Origin: Bacteroidales bacterium
GTDB taxonomy: Bacteria; Bacteroidota; Bacteroidia; Bacteroidales; UBA7960
DNA length: 13,843 nt
Reading direction: 5' to 3'
NCBI GenBank assembly: GCA_007125275.1
Contig: SLDN01000183.1
Location: forward strand, 1-13,843
Numbering within the stretch: position 1 is the first letter of the stretch; every line of letters starts with the position of its first letter. A program made the translations under genes and the position numbers. Below the pieces are notes generated by a model. That model was not told the origin of the DNA, searched no databases, and saw only the letters and a program-made list of their open reading frames with translations. Shown here in pieces: positions 7,775-13,843 of the stretch.

Positions 7775-8373
7775 CATCCACCGGCCACCGCCGGGTTATC
7801 TTCTACTTCAGGGATGCCCGGTATTGATGGAGCATCGTGTGATGGCCTGACAGCCCGAACATCCATAAACCTGCGGTAATCAAAACCAGCCTTGTCTTCA
7901 CTGTAAAAAGCCCGGGTGGGGTTAAAGCCATCAAGGACATATTGGCGGATGCTGCTAAAATCTCCGGGGATTATCCGAACGTTTTCGATGCCCTGGCCGA
8001 CCAGGAATAACTGAGCAGCAGCGGTGATGTGTTCAGCCTCTGAATACAGCAACACCGGGGATTTGTTGCTCAATCTCTTATGATGCTTTCGGTCAAGCAA
8101 CTCAGAAAAAGGGATATGAACGGCGCCGGGTATGTGACCTTGCAGATAGTCGTCTGCGTCCCTCAAATCAACCAATAAATAATCCTGACCTTCTCCGCTT
8201 GTAAGAAGGGTGTTGAGTTCTGCGTAATCAAAATGCTCTGAGGCTGCTGTTTTTTTGGCCGCGCTTGCATTGCTAATTTCATAACCACTACAGGTAATGA
8301 CGCAGAAAGCCACTGCGGCCATAATCACGGCAAAGAACAGTATTGAGCTGTGGTTTAATTGTTGGTTCTTCAT
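7771..8373 (-). CDS. Membrane-anchored rhodanese-like protein, catalytic Cys replaced by Ser, C-terminal GGC
   Basis: A 200-residue protein with an N-terminal hydrophobic segment (about 11-28). It contains VITC-S at Cys28, a poor lipobox, so it is either a lipoprotein or a signal anchor; the rest should face the periplasm. The rhodanese domain spans about 47-150 (VDLRDADDYLQGHIPGAVHIPF). The active-site loop reads LLYSEAEHITAAA, with Ser111 where sulfurtransferases have the persulfide cysteine. A C-terminal extension of about 45 residues ends NPAVAGGC, with Cys200 the final residue. Cys24 and Cys28 are in or at the membrane segment, so Cys200 is the only cysteine clearly available. It is the last gene of the six-gene cluster. 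Likely roles are sulfane-sulfur binding or carriage through Cys200, or a structural partner of the other rhodanese proteins. Classical thiosulfate:cyanide sulfurtransferase activity is unlikely. Confidence 0.85.
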   Translation of the reverse strand: MKNQQLNHSSILFFAVIMAAVAFCVITCSGYEISNASAAKKTAASEHFDYAELNTLLTSGEGQDYLLVDLRDADDYLQGHIPGAVHIPFSELLDRKHHKRLSNKSPVLLYSEAEHITAAAQLFLVGQGIENVRIIPGDFSSIRQYVLDGFNPTRAFYSEDKAGFDYRRFMDVRAVRPSHDAPSIPGIPEVEDNPAVAGGC

Positions 8374-8475
8374 GTGTTTATAATTTCGTAACTATTTGTT
8401 ATTTAGATTTTTGTGGTTGCGTTTAAGCTGCCTCAGGGCGTTCCGTTTCCACCGCGAACCCTTCCAGCTCCTATT

Positions 8476-8500
8476 CAATCGCCAATCGCCAATCGCCAAT
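8476..8500. repeat. Tandem 7-bp repeat directly behind the YeeE-rhodanese stop
   Basis: Three exact copies of caatcgc (8476, 8483, 8490) plus caat, ending in the first base of the TAA stop (8500-8502, read on the minus strand). The rest of the 126-bp spacer (8374-8475) shows no further feature I can support. Confidence 0.8.
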
Positions 8501-9723
8501 TAGCATCCTCCGATCACCGGTATCACCTCTGATTCTTCAGGGGCTGTGATCATGGGCCTGTCTGATTCATCTTTGGCAGTGCCACCTTCCAGGAAAAAGA
8601 TCCGTGCATCCCGTAAAAACCTTGCTGTTGAACGTTCCTGTAAATTATAGCTGTCAATCTTTTCATCGTCATAGTCGACAAACAATTCTTCAAACATTTT
8701 ATTCAGGCCGCCATCCATTACAAAGATATTTTCAAAACCTGCTCTTTTTGCTGTCAGGTAAGCCTGCATCGCAGCGGTACTTCCATTACTAAAAAACACC
8801 TTTGGGCGATGGTCTTTTTCAAACAGCGGTTTCCAGCCTCTTATAAGAACATTCTCCATTGGTATATGAATGGCACCGGGCAGCGTGAAATGCGTATACT
8901 CCTGATCGGTGCGGGCATCGATCAGCACGAGCTTGTCGTTTTGGTTTTTTATTTGATGGATTACCCTGTGTGTGCTTACAAGATGTGATCCGCTTACAAT
9001 CTGTTCAAGAAGGGCTTCCGGTGCCACCTCGTTTATCCTGCTTTTTCTTTCGGCTGGCAGGAAAAGAAATACAAAAGCGGCCGTTACCAGTAAAAAGGCC
9101 GGCAGGCGGTAAGATGGCCGCTGGCCGATTGCTTCAGTGTTGACATTGTTGACCCTGTCTTCAATTTTTTGTGTGATGGCAAACGCCAGAAGCGCTACGG
9201 AGATCATGATGAGGGCAAACCAGGCTTTTGACAGTCCGAGAGAATCATAGATAAAAATGTTTCCCAGGAAGCTACCGGTGTAGATTGGCTCAAATGCATC
9301 ATAAAAATGACCAAAAATAAAGATGCCAATGAGGGAACCGATGATGAACACCATGGCATCCACTTTGCCGACCACGGCACCTACGAAACTGGTGCCCGGG
9401 CAGTAGCCGCCCATGATAAAGCCAAAACCCATGATGGCACCTCCAACGATGGCGGAGTACAGAAAGGTTGGGTTGACATATACCAGAGAAAGATCGATCC
9501 AGCCGATGTATCCAAAGAACATGAGTCCGGTCATAGCGGTTATGCCGGCGGTGAAGAAAACCCGCAGTACGACGAAGTCGTATCCGTAAAATACGCCTGC
9601 CAGCTTCTTTGATGAAGAAAAGCCGGCCTGTTCGAGCACATAGCCGAATCCGATGCCCAGGATCAGGGCAAAGAAAAAGTTCAGCTCAGGGTTGATGATG
9701 CCTTGTGGGATTAGAGGTGCCAT
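8500..9723 (-). CDS. YeeE/YedE-family membrane protein fused to a rhodanese-like domain, C-terminal GGC
   Basis: A 407-residue fusion. Residues 14-185 form a hydrophobic YeeE/YedE (sulfur-compound transport) half with about five helices and the family's cysteine loop MGGYCPGTSFVGAVVGK (Cys108), the type found in the CPGT half (DUF6691-like) of split transporters. A further helix (about 208-225) leads to a rhodanese-like domain (about 232-345: LIDARTDQEYTHFTLPGAIHIP). Its active-site loop is VFFSNGSTAAM, with Ser312 replacing the catalytic Cys. A 60-residue tail ends EVIPVIGGC, so Cys407 and Cys108 are the only cysteines. The basic loop 185-208 suggests that side is cytoplasmic, which would put the rhodanese domain in the periplasm; this is inference. 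Known relatives (TsuA/YeeE) take up thiosulfate. It is paired with the small YeeE-type gene 56 bp upstream, probably forming one two-part transporter. Confidence 0.88.
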   Translation of the reverse strand: MAPLIPQGIINPELNFFFALILGIGFGYVLEQAGFSSSKKLAGVFYGYDFVVLRVFFTAGITAMTGLMFFGYIGWIDLSLVYVNPTFLYSAIVGGAIMGFGFIMGGYCPGTSFVGAVVGKVDAMVFIIGSLIGIFIFGHFYDAFEPIYTGSFLGNIFIYDSLGLSKAWFALIMISVALLAFAITQKIEDRVNNVNTEAIGQRPSYRLPAFLLVTAAFVFLFLPAERKSRINEVAPEALLEQIVSGSHLVSTHRVIHQIKNQNDKLVLIDARTDQEYTHFTLPGAIHIPMENVLIRGWKPLFEKDHRPKVFFSNGSTAAMQAYLTAKRAGFENIFVMDGGLNKMFEELFVDYDDEKIDSYNLQERSTARFLRDARIFFLEGGTAKDESDRPMITAPEESEVIPVIGGC

Positions 9724-9779
9724 ATTGTTTCTCTGTTATGATTTTCAATATTTTTTTTGCTATGCAATGATTGAGGGGA

Positions 9780-10295
9780 TCATATCCACAGCTTTCTAAA
9801 AAAGTAAGCAATGATATAACCTGTGCCGAATATCGCCATCATGGTTAGTATTCCCCCGGTTGACATTACGGCCATGCCGCTGAGGGCCGCGCCGCTGGTG
9901 CAGCCTCTTCCAAACTGTGCTCCCAGGCCGAAGAGCAACCCGCCGGCCAGCGCAAATGCCAGCCTTGTTCCTGCACCTATCTTTGGTCCACGTTCAATTT
10001 TAAAGCCCAGCCGATTGGCCATCGCTCCGCTGTAAAAAGCACCAATGATCACCCCCATCAGCAGGAAGACCAGCCACGACATCATGGGGTGGCTGCCGGT
10101 GAAAAACTCAGCATAAAATGTCGATTGCTCAGCATAGTCAGGAGCAGCATTCGCCACCGCTGTTATTACAATATTTTTGGCTGCGCCGCTGGCACCAAGG
10201 CCACGCCCGGTCAGAAAGAAGGCCGCAAGCAACACCATGCCCAGTAAAAATCCGGCAAGGTATGGATTCATGTAGTTTTTTGGTGTGTTTTCCAT
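9780..10295 (-). CDS. Small YeeE/YedE-family membrane protein (transporter half)
   Basis: A 171-residue, strongly hydrophobic protein with about four helices (11-30, 72-90, 110-127, 142-165). It carries the diagnostic YeeE/YedE loop FGRGCTSGAALSG around Cys132, its only cysteine. In this family such membrane-embedded cysteines line the path of the sulfur substrate (thiosulfate in TsuA). The length is that of one half of a full YeeE protein; the neighbouring fusion supplies the second half with its CPGT loop. The pair therefore probably moves thiosulfate, polysulfide or another sulfane-sulfur species across the inner membrane. The substrate is inferred from family and operon context. The start at 10295 gives a short polar N-terminus before the first helix. 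A 7-bp hairpin lies just upstream. Confidence 0.88.
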   Translation of the reverse strand: MENTPKNYMNPYLAGFLLGMVLLAAFFLTGRGLGASGAAKNIVITAVANAAPDYAEQSTFYAEFFTGSHPMMSWLVFLLMGVIIGAFYSGAMANRLGFKIERGPKIGAGTRLAFALAGGLLFGLGAQFGRGCTSGAALSGMAVMSTGGILTMMAIFGTGYIIAYFFRKLWI

Positions 10296-10312
10296 GTCTT
10301 TATATTTTGGGT

Positions 10313-10332
10313 TGACAGGTCAAGCCCTGTCA
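10313..10332 (-). other. Intercistronic hairpin ahead of the small YeeE-type gene
   Basis: A perfect 7-bp inverted repeat (tgacagg / cctgtca, 6-nt loop), 17 nt upstream of the ATG at 10295. There is no T tract, so mRNA processing, partial attenuation or control of ribosome access is more likely than full termination. Confidence 0.45.
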
Positions 10333-10338
10333 TTACTT

Positions 10339-10370
10339 CATCACATCATCACATCATCACGGCATCACAT
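10339..10370. repeat. Tandem 8-bp repeat behind the double-rhodanese stop
   Basis: catcacat at 10339 and 10347, a partial copy catcac at 10355, then two extra bases and another full copy at 10363-10370. It sits 3 bp from the stop codon (10374-10376) of the upstream cistron, a position much like those of the 15-bp and 7-bp arrays elsewhere in the window. Confidence 0.8.
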
Positions 10371-10373
10371 CAA

Positions 10374-11453
10374 TCAGCAACCTCCAATGACGGGGATGCC
10401 TTCCTCCTGCACAGCATTCACAGGTGGGGGTGCAATCCGGTCTGTGCCAACAAGTGGGAGATGACGAATGTGTTCTTCTGTGAAGAAACGTGTATCTGAT
10501 TGTGTTGTTTTTATCGTGGTGTGTATGTATGAATTAGCTCCATAAGGCAAATTGTAGGCATCATAGCCAAGCAATCTCAGAAACGCAGCAACATATGCGC
10601 TGTGATGCCCTGAATAACAACTTATAACGATAGGCTGGTCTGCGGGTAACGTATGCAGGTATTCCTTGCTGTGTAATGATGACTTGGGTGTGTACTGAAT
10701 GGCGCCCGGCAAATGGCCGGTGTTGTAAAAGGCTTCCGGCCAGTACTTTACATTGTATAGCGCATTTGCCCTTCTCGTGACCTCTTCCAAAGTTACATTC
10801 AGGGAGTTGAGGTCGGTATTCAAAATGTCTATTGCTCTCGCTCTGAGAATATTATACCCATCAGTAAAGCCTGTGGCGATGGCAGGCAACTCCCCGGCAG
10901 GATTTTTTGGGTTGGATTGGGTTTCCAGTTTCCCTTCCAGGTGGTCACTTATGGCTGCAAGCCAGTAATTGTCAGCTATTTCCTTATCCCAGCTGCTTAA
11001 CCCGAAACGCATTGTGTAAACATTTTCGTGTCCAAGAAAAATCAAAACAGCATTTACAAGTCCGCTCAGCATGGCGTCGTTGCATGCCAATACAATATAG
11101 TCAAAGGCGGTGGGGTCAATGCGCCGTTCAAAATGATGAAGGATGTTTTCAGGGGTCACGTTTACGCTGTGCAGGATATGACCGGCGGCATATTCCTCTT
11201 CCGTGCGGAGGTCAATGACATGAATGTTGGATGCGACAAGCATATTGTAAACATCCTGGGCGCCGATGAGAGCGGGTATGACCGGACCGTTAAGAAAGTT
11301 TCCATTGCTTTCAAGATAATCAATTAACAGTTCAGTTTCCATTACAGAGGGTTCAGTGACCTCTTCTTTGGTTGTTTTCCCGCAGCCGGCAATAACTGCT
11401 GCTGCAATTATGAACAGGCTGATCTTTCGTAACATAATATATGTTGTGTTCAT
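10374..11453 (-). CDS. Double-rhodanese lipoprotein with C-terminal GGC
   Basis: A 359-residue predicted lipoprotein: hydrophobic signal followed by lipobox VIAGC (Cys24). Met7 (base 11435) is an alternative start giving a more usual signal peptide length. Rhodanese domain 1 spans about 62-160 (VIDLRTEEEYAAGHI), with loop YIVLACNDAML carrying Cys124. A helical linker follows, then domain 2 (about 205-312, NTGHLPGAIQYTP), with loop VISCYSGHHSA carrying Cys279 in the canonical CxxGxxS arrangement. Both domains keep the cysteine, unlike the other two rhodanese proteins of the cluster. The tail, from about 315, ends EEGIPVIGGC with Cys359 last. It should be a periplasm-facing sulfurtransferase able to form persulfides, perhaps loading its own or its neighbours' GGC tails. 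It lies 21 bp behind the cytochrome b gene, consistent with an operon. Confidence 0.9.
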   Translation of the reverse strand: MNTTYIMLRKISLFIIAAAVIAGCGKTTKEEVTEPSVMETELLIDYLESNGNFLNGPVIPALIGAQDVYNMLVASNIHVIDLRTEEEYAAGHILHSVNVTPENILHHFERRIDPTAFDYIVLACNDAMLSGLVNAVLIFLGHENVYTMRFGLSSWDKEIADNYWLAAISDHLEGKLETQSNPKNPAGELPAIATGFTDGYNILRARAIDILNTDLNSLNVTLEEVTRRANALYNVKYWPEAFYNTGHLPGAIQYTPKSSLHSKEYLHTLPADQPIVISCYSGHHSAYVAAFLRLLGYDAYNLPYGANSYIHTTIKTTQSDTRFFTEEHIRHLPLVGTDRIAPPPVNAVQEEGIPVIGGC

Positions 11454-11474
11454 GGTTGTTTGATTATTTGAAGC

Positions 11475-12116
11475 TTACGATTTTCCAGAGTCGTCTTGTT
11501 TATGCTCTTCCGTTTCATCTTCCAGTTCTTCCCACCCGGTGATCATGGCATTCAGGTTGGATGTAATGGTGTGGCCGGTGGTGATCAGGTAGATATGCAC
11601 CAGCACGAAAGCAAGTAAGATGTATGCGCCAAGCGTGTGGATGTATGCAATCGGCGCGAGGTTTTCAATACCCAGTGATTCGATGCGCCCGTGCAAGGGG
11701 TAGCGGTAAAACATATACAGCAGTCCCGACAGCACCATTACGGGAATAAACAAAACCTTCAATCCCAGGTACACCAATCGCTGCATAGGATTTAACTTGC
11801 TGATGGTGCTTTTTCGTGTTGGATGAGGTGCATTTCTGAAGATTCCCGTGATGTAATACTCTATTTGTGCCTTCAGGTTTTTTGTGGTTGGCAGGTATTG
11901 CCGCCATTCACCGGTAGTGAAGTGCCAGAAAATAGTAAAAATGATGAGTACGATGAGCACCCAGGCGGCGTTATTGTGGAGATATACAGCGTTTTCAAAA
12001 CCAAAGAAACTGTATGATCCATGTATCTCAAAACCGGTGAGGGCCAGGAAAAAGATAAGGAAGGCCTGCGTCCAGTGCCAGAATCTTTCGTAGCGAGAGT
12101 ATAGATAAACTTTCAT
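11475..12116 (-). CDS. Membrane cytochrome b (b561 / Ni-Fe-hydrogenase cytochrome b-like)
   Basis: A 213-residue four-helix membrane protein: helices about 13-31, 48-67, 113-135 and 158-180. Histidines that could bind two b-type hemes sit in or near the helices (His14, His32, His47, His65, His160, His174, His182). The N-terminus SRYERFWHWTQAFLIFFLALTGFEIHG is typical of the cytochrome b561/hydrogenase-cytochrome-b superfamily. The C-terminus is highly charged and cytoplasmic-looking. It directly follows the octaheme cytochrome gene (42-bp gap). Such cytochromes exchange electrons between the quinone pool and periplasmic c-type cytochromes, so it is probably the membrane partner of the octaheme protein. 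Which histidines bind heme cannot be decided by reading alone. Confidence 0.88.
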   Translation of the reverse strand: MKVYLYSRYERFWHWTQAFLIFFLALTGFEIHGSYSFFGFENAVYLHNNAAWVLIVLIIFTIFWHFTTGEWRQYLPTTKNLKAQIEYYITGIFRNAPHPTRKSTISKLNPMQRLVYLGLKVLFIPVMVLSGLLYMFYRYPLHGRIESLGIENLAPIAYIHTLGAYILLAFVLVHIYLITTGHTITSNLNAMITGWEELEDETEEHKQDDSGKS

Positions 12117-12158
12117 AATGCATGTTTTAGTTGTGGGGAGAGTTGTTGGACACCCTTA

Positions 12159-13736
12159 TCAGTGAGTTGCTGTTTTGGAATTTTTCCTGTGGACAATGTA
12201 CCTGATGGACGCATGTATTACAATACCTATGAATGAGAATAGCAGCATCAGGACGCCAAAGTAGTCAATGGCTGCATAGGTTGTTTGTGCAGGGATATAA
12301 ACCCCTTCAATGCTTTGGAGCCTGCCGCCTGAGCGGGTGTGGCAGTCCTCACACGATAGCGCCTGTTCTGCGGGCGACACCATATGGTTGACCATCAGAA
12401 ACATTTTTGAGTCAATGAAATCATACTGGCCGGAGAAGGGCATACCTACATAGTCCATCCCTCTCTGGACTGCTGCATCCCAATCAAGGTCGACCCATAA
12501 AGCGCCGGCGCCGGGTTGTGCGTCCCATAGCTTGGCCTGGATAATGGTCCTGTGCACAGGATCGAAAGGCTGTCGGCCTGTGTGTATCTTTACAGGATAA
12601 ATGCGGGAGTCCGGATCACGTGCATCCCCAAACAGGGTGTTGATGTAAATCACGGTATCATTTTCAGGAATTATATCCGAAATCAGATGGTGGTCGGCAG
12701 TGCCGTTAAACCAGAGGTAGTCTGGCACGGCGTTTTGCCGCCAGTGAAAATCCCCTTTAATTGAAGTGTAAAGCAAGTTTCCCAGCGTATCACGTATTTC
12801 GTAAGGCTCTCCATCTTGCCTGTCGGCCGCGGTTGACCAGTCCCAGTGCATCTTGGTCGGATTTACTTTTGCATACACCGGGATGTGGCAGGTCTGGCAA
12901 GCCACCTTCACGGTGTGTTCATTGAGTTTATGGTTGACGTGCGGAAAAGAAGTATGGCAGCTTTCGCAGGTGGCGCGCTGTGTGTTCTCGCTTGAAACGC
13001 CATAGTAACGGCCCAGCATTTGATGATTGGTGGTTTGGTGGCAATCGACGCATTCGAGGTGGGTGTTCTCAACCGACATATGCACATCCACATCCCAGGA
13101 GGCAGTGAGCAAAGCACTTTCCAGGTCTCCGTGCTTTACGTTGTTTCCGCCACCACCGTAGAAATGGCAGTAACCACAGTTGTCTTTGCGCGGAAGGCCG
13201 ACCTGTTGTGCGATTTTCCCAAGGTCAAGTCCGGGTATGGGGTAACCCGCACCACCGCGGGCCTTGTCATACAGGCCGCTGTTGTCGTGGCATATCAGAC
13301 AGTCGATGTTGTTGGGATTGCTGTGGTCAAAGCTGTCGTCGGACCAGCCATAGCCTATATGGCAACGGTTGCAGGTTGCTTCATTCGACAATATGCCGGT
13401 GCAGAAGTTGTTGATCAGGTTGCGCTTGCCAAGGTAGGTAACGCCGCGGCCTTCAATATAGGCTTCGCGCTCCCAGTTCCAGTGTGCATTGGCCAACACT
13501 TCATCACCACGCTCGGTGTGGCACGACAGGCAGGTGGCTGTGAGCTCGTGCGGGTTGTCAAACTCGCGCTGCAGCTCAGCATGTTTGCTGTGATCAACGG
13601 AAGGGATGTGCGGAATGCTGTACTCTTCGCGCAAATCCTCCAAAACAAGGTTGTCTCTGCCGGCATCACGCAGTACGATGGTGATAATCAGCAGCGGCAG
13701 CATTACGGTTAATAAAAATGTAGCGATGTTTTTCAT
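12159..13736 (-). CDS. Octaheme c-type cytochrome, tetrathionate reductase (OTR) family
   Basis: A 525-residue protein with eight CXXCH heme-attachment motifs: CLSCH 69-73, CNRCH 122-126, CLICH 146-150, CGYCH 187-191, CVDCH 229-233, CESCH 257-261, CQTCH 280-284 and CEDCH 462-466. The stretch YLGKRNLINNFC ... CNRCHIGYGW around the second motif resembles the OTR family, in which a lysine ligates the active-site heme; Lys104 is the best candidate here. An N-terminal hydrophobic segment (5-22) acts as signal or anchor, and a C-terminal helix (about 492-513) followed by HRKNSK suggests membrane tethering, unlike soluble Shewanella OTR. Known OTR reduces tetrathionate and also nitrite and hydroxylamine in vitro. 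The sulfur genes downstream favour a sulfur oxyanion substrate, in either direction. It is the first gene of the cluster, with a promoter-like element about 40 bp upstream. Confidence 0.93.
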   Translation of the reverse strand: MKNIATFLLTVMLPLLIITIVLRDAGRDNLVLEDLREEYSIPHIPSVDHSKHAELQREFDNPHELTATCLSCHTERGDEVLANAHWNWEREAYIEGRGVTYLGKRNLINNFCTGILSNEATCNRCHIGYGWSDDSFDHSNPNNIDCLICHDNSGLYDKARGGAGYPIPGLDLGKIAQQVGLPRKDNCGYCHFYGGGGNNVKHGDLESALLTASWDVDVHMSVENTHLECVDCHQTTNHQMLGRYYGVSSENTQRATCESCHTSFPHVNHKLNEHTVKVACQTCHIPVYAKVNPTKMHWDWSTAADRQDGEPYEIRDTLGNLLYTSIKGDFHWRQNAVPDYLWFNGTADHHLISDIIPENDTVIYINTLFGDARDPDSRIYPVKIHTGRQPFDPVHRTIIQAKLWDAQPGAGALWVDLDWDAAVQRGMDYVGMPFSGQYDFIDSKMFLMVNHMVSPAEQALSCEDCHTRSGGRLQSIEGVYIPAQTTYAAIDYFGVLMLLFSFIGIVIHASIRYIVHRKNSKTATH

Positions 13737-13776
13737 GGCAACCCGGGTGTTGGTTAGAAACAGAATACTTCGTATG

Positions 13777-13784
13777 CAAATATA
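13777..13784 (-). promoter_or_regulatory. Putative -7 element for the octaheme cytochrome / sulfur operon
   Basis: On the minus strand TATATTTG matches TAnnTTTG, about 41 nt upstream of the ATG at 13736. A clear -33 TTTG is not seen; TTGA lies too close. It is the best promoter candidate for the six-gene cluster, whose internal gaps are 21-126 bp. Confidence 0.5.
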
Positions 13785-13809
13785 TAAATGTTATTCAAGA
13801 AATAAAAAA

Positions 13810-13840
13810 TTGTTTATGTAACTATATTTGGTTACTTTTG
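13810..13840 (+). promoter_or_regulatory. Putative divergent promoter for a gene beyond the right edge
   Basis: TTG at 13810-13812 and TACTTTTG at 13833-13840, 20 nt apart, fit the Bacteroidota TTG/TAnnTTTG pattern on the plus strand. The gene it would drive is outside the window. A second TATATTTG match lies at 13823-13830. Confidence 0.45.
13818..13835. promoter_or_regulatory. Inverted repeat GTAAC-N8-GTTAC in the divergent spacer
   Basis: A 5-bp dyad between the operon's -7 element and the outward promoter. It resembles half-sites of Crp/FNR-type regulators, but the 8-nt spacing differs from the usual 4-6, so operator function is only a possibility. Confidence 0.25.
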
Positions 13841-13843
13841 TAT

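Noticed and set aside
10313..10332. Rho-independent terminator splitting the sulfur operon
   Set aside because: The 7-bp stem lacks a following T tract and the same-strand genes continue closely after it.
13020..13712. 230-residue plus-strand open frame opposite the octaheme cytochrome
   Set aside because: It is a shadow of the CXXCH-containing gene, with no family features.
12159..13736. Hydroxylamine oxidoreductase or pentaheme nitrite reductase (NrfA)
   Set aside because: Eight standard CXXCH motifs with the LINNFC...GYGW region fit the OTR family; NrfA's CXXCK and HAO's crosslinking pattern are not seen.

Overview
The window looks like a chromosomal segment of a member of the Bacteroidota, probably an uncultured Bacteroidales/Marinilabiliales-like organism. 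This rests on protein style, on several intergenic matches to the Bacteroidota -7 promoter element TAnnTTTG, on weak Shine-Dalgarno signals, and on the mix of genes. No RNA genes, insertion sequences, CRISPR arrays or integrases were seen, and no gene-free stretch exceeds 180 bases.

Region 1 (1-2026, + strand): the 3' part of a sensor histidine kinase gene that begins outside the window, followed with a 4-bp ATGA overlap by a small secreted, probably beta-barrel protein of unknown role. Region 2 (2090-6849, - strand): a central-metabolism operon, 2-oxoglutarate dehydrogenase E1 (sucA), its E2 succinyltransferase (sucB) and a gamma-class carbonic-anhydrase-like protein. The E1 carries an unexpected cysteine-rich C-terminal tail. 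Region 3 (7028-7774, + strand): a cytoplasmic TPR-repeat protein, divergent from sucA and overlapping its convergent neighbour by 4 bp.

Region 4 (7771-13736, - strand, transcribed right to left) is the most interesting part: a compact six-gene cluster. In transcription order it encodes an octaheme c-type cytochrome of the tetrathionate reductase (OTR) family with eight CXXCH motifs, a four-helix membrane cytochrome b, a double-rhodanese lipoprotein, a small YeeE/YedE-type membrane protein, a second YeeE/YedE-type half fused to a rhodanese domain, and a membrane-anchored single rhodanese. All three rhodanese proteins end at the last residue in Gly-Gly-Cys, within a related stretch (IPVIGGC, IPVIGGC, NPAVAGGC). 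In two of them the usual catalytic cysteine of the rhodanese loop is replaced by serine.

My working model is inference. A quinol-linked cytochrome b and octaheme cytochrome reduce (or oxidise) a sulfur oxyanion such as tetrathionate at the periplasmic face. Rhodanese proteins with a C-terminal cysteine arm, reminiscent of the SoxY GGCGG arm, pass sulfane sulfur among themselves and to a split YeeE/YedE transporter. The GGC tail shared by three different proteins of one operon is the strongest candidate for an undescribed system in this window.
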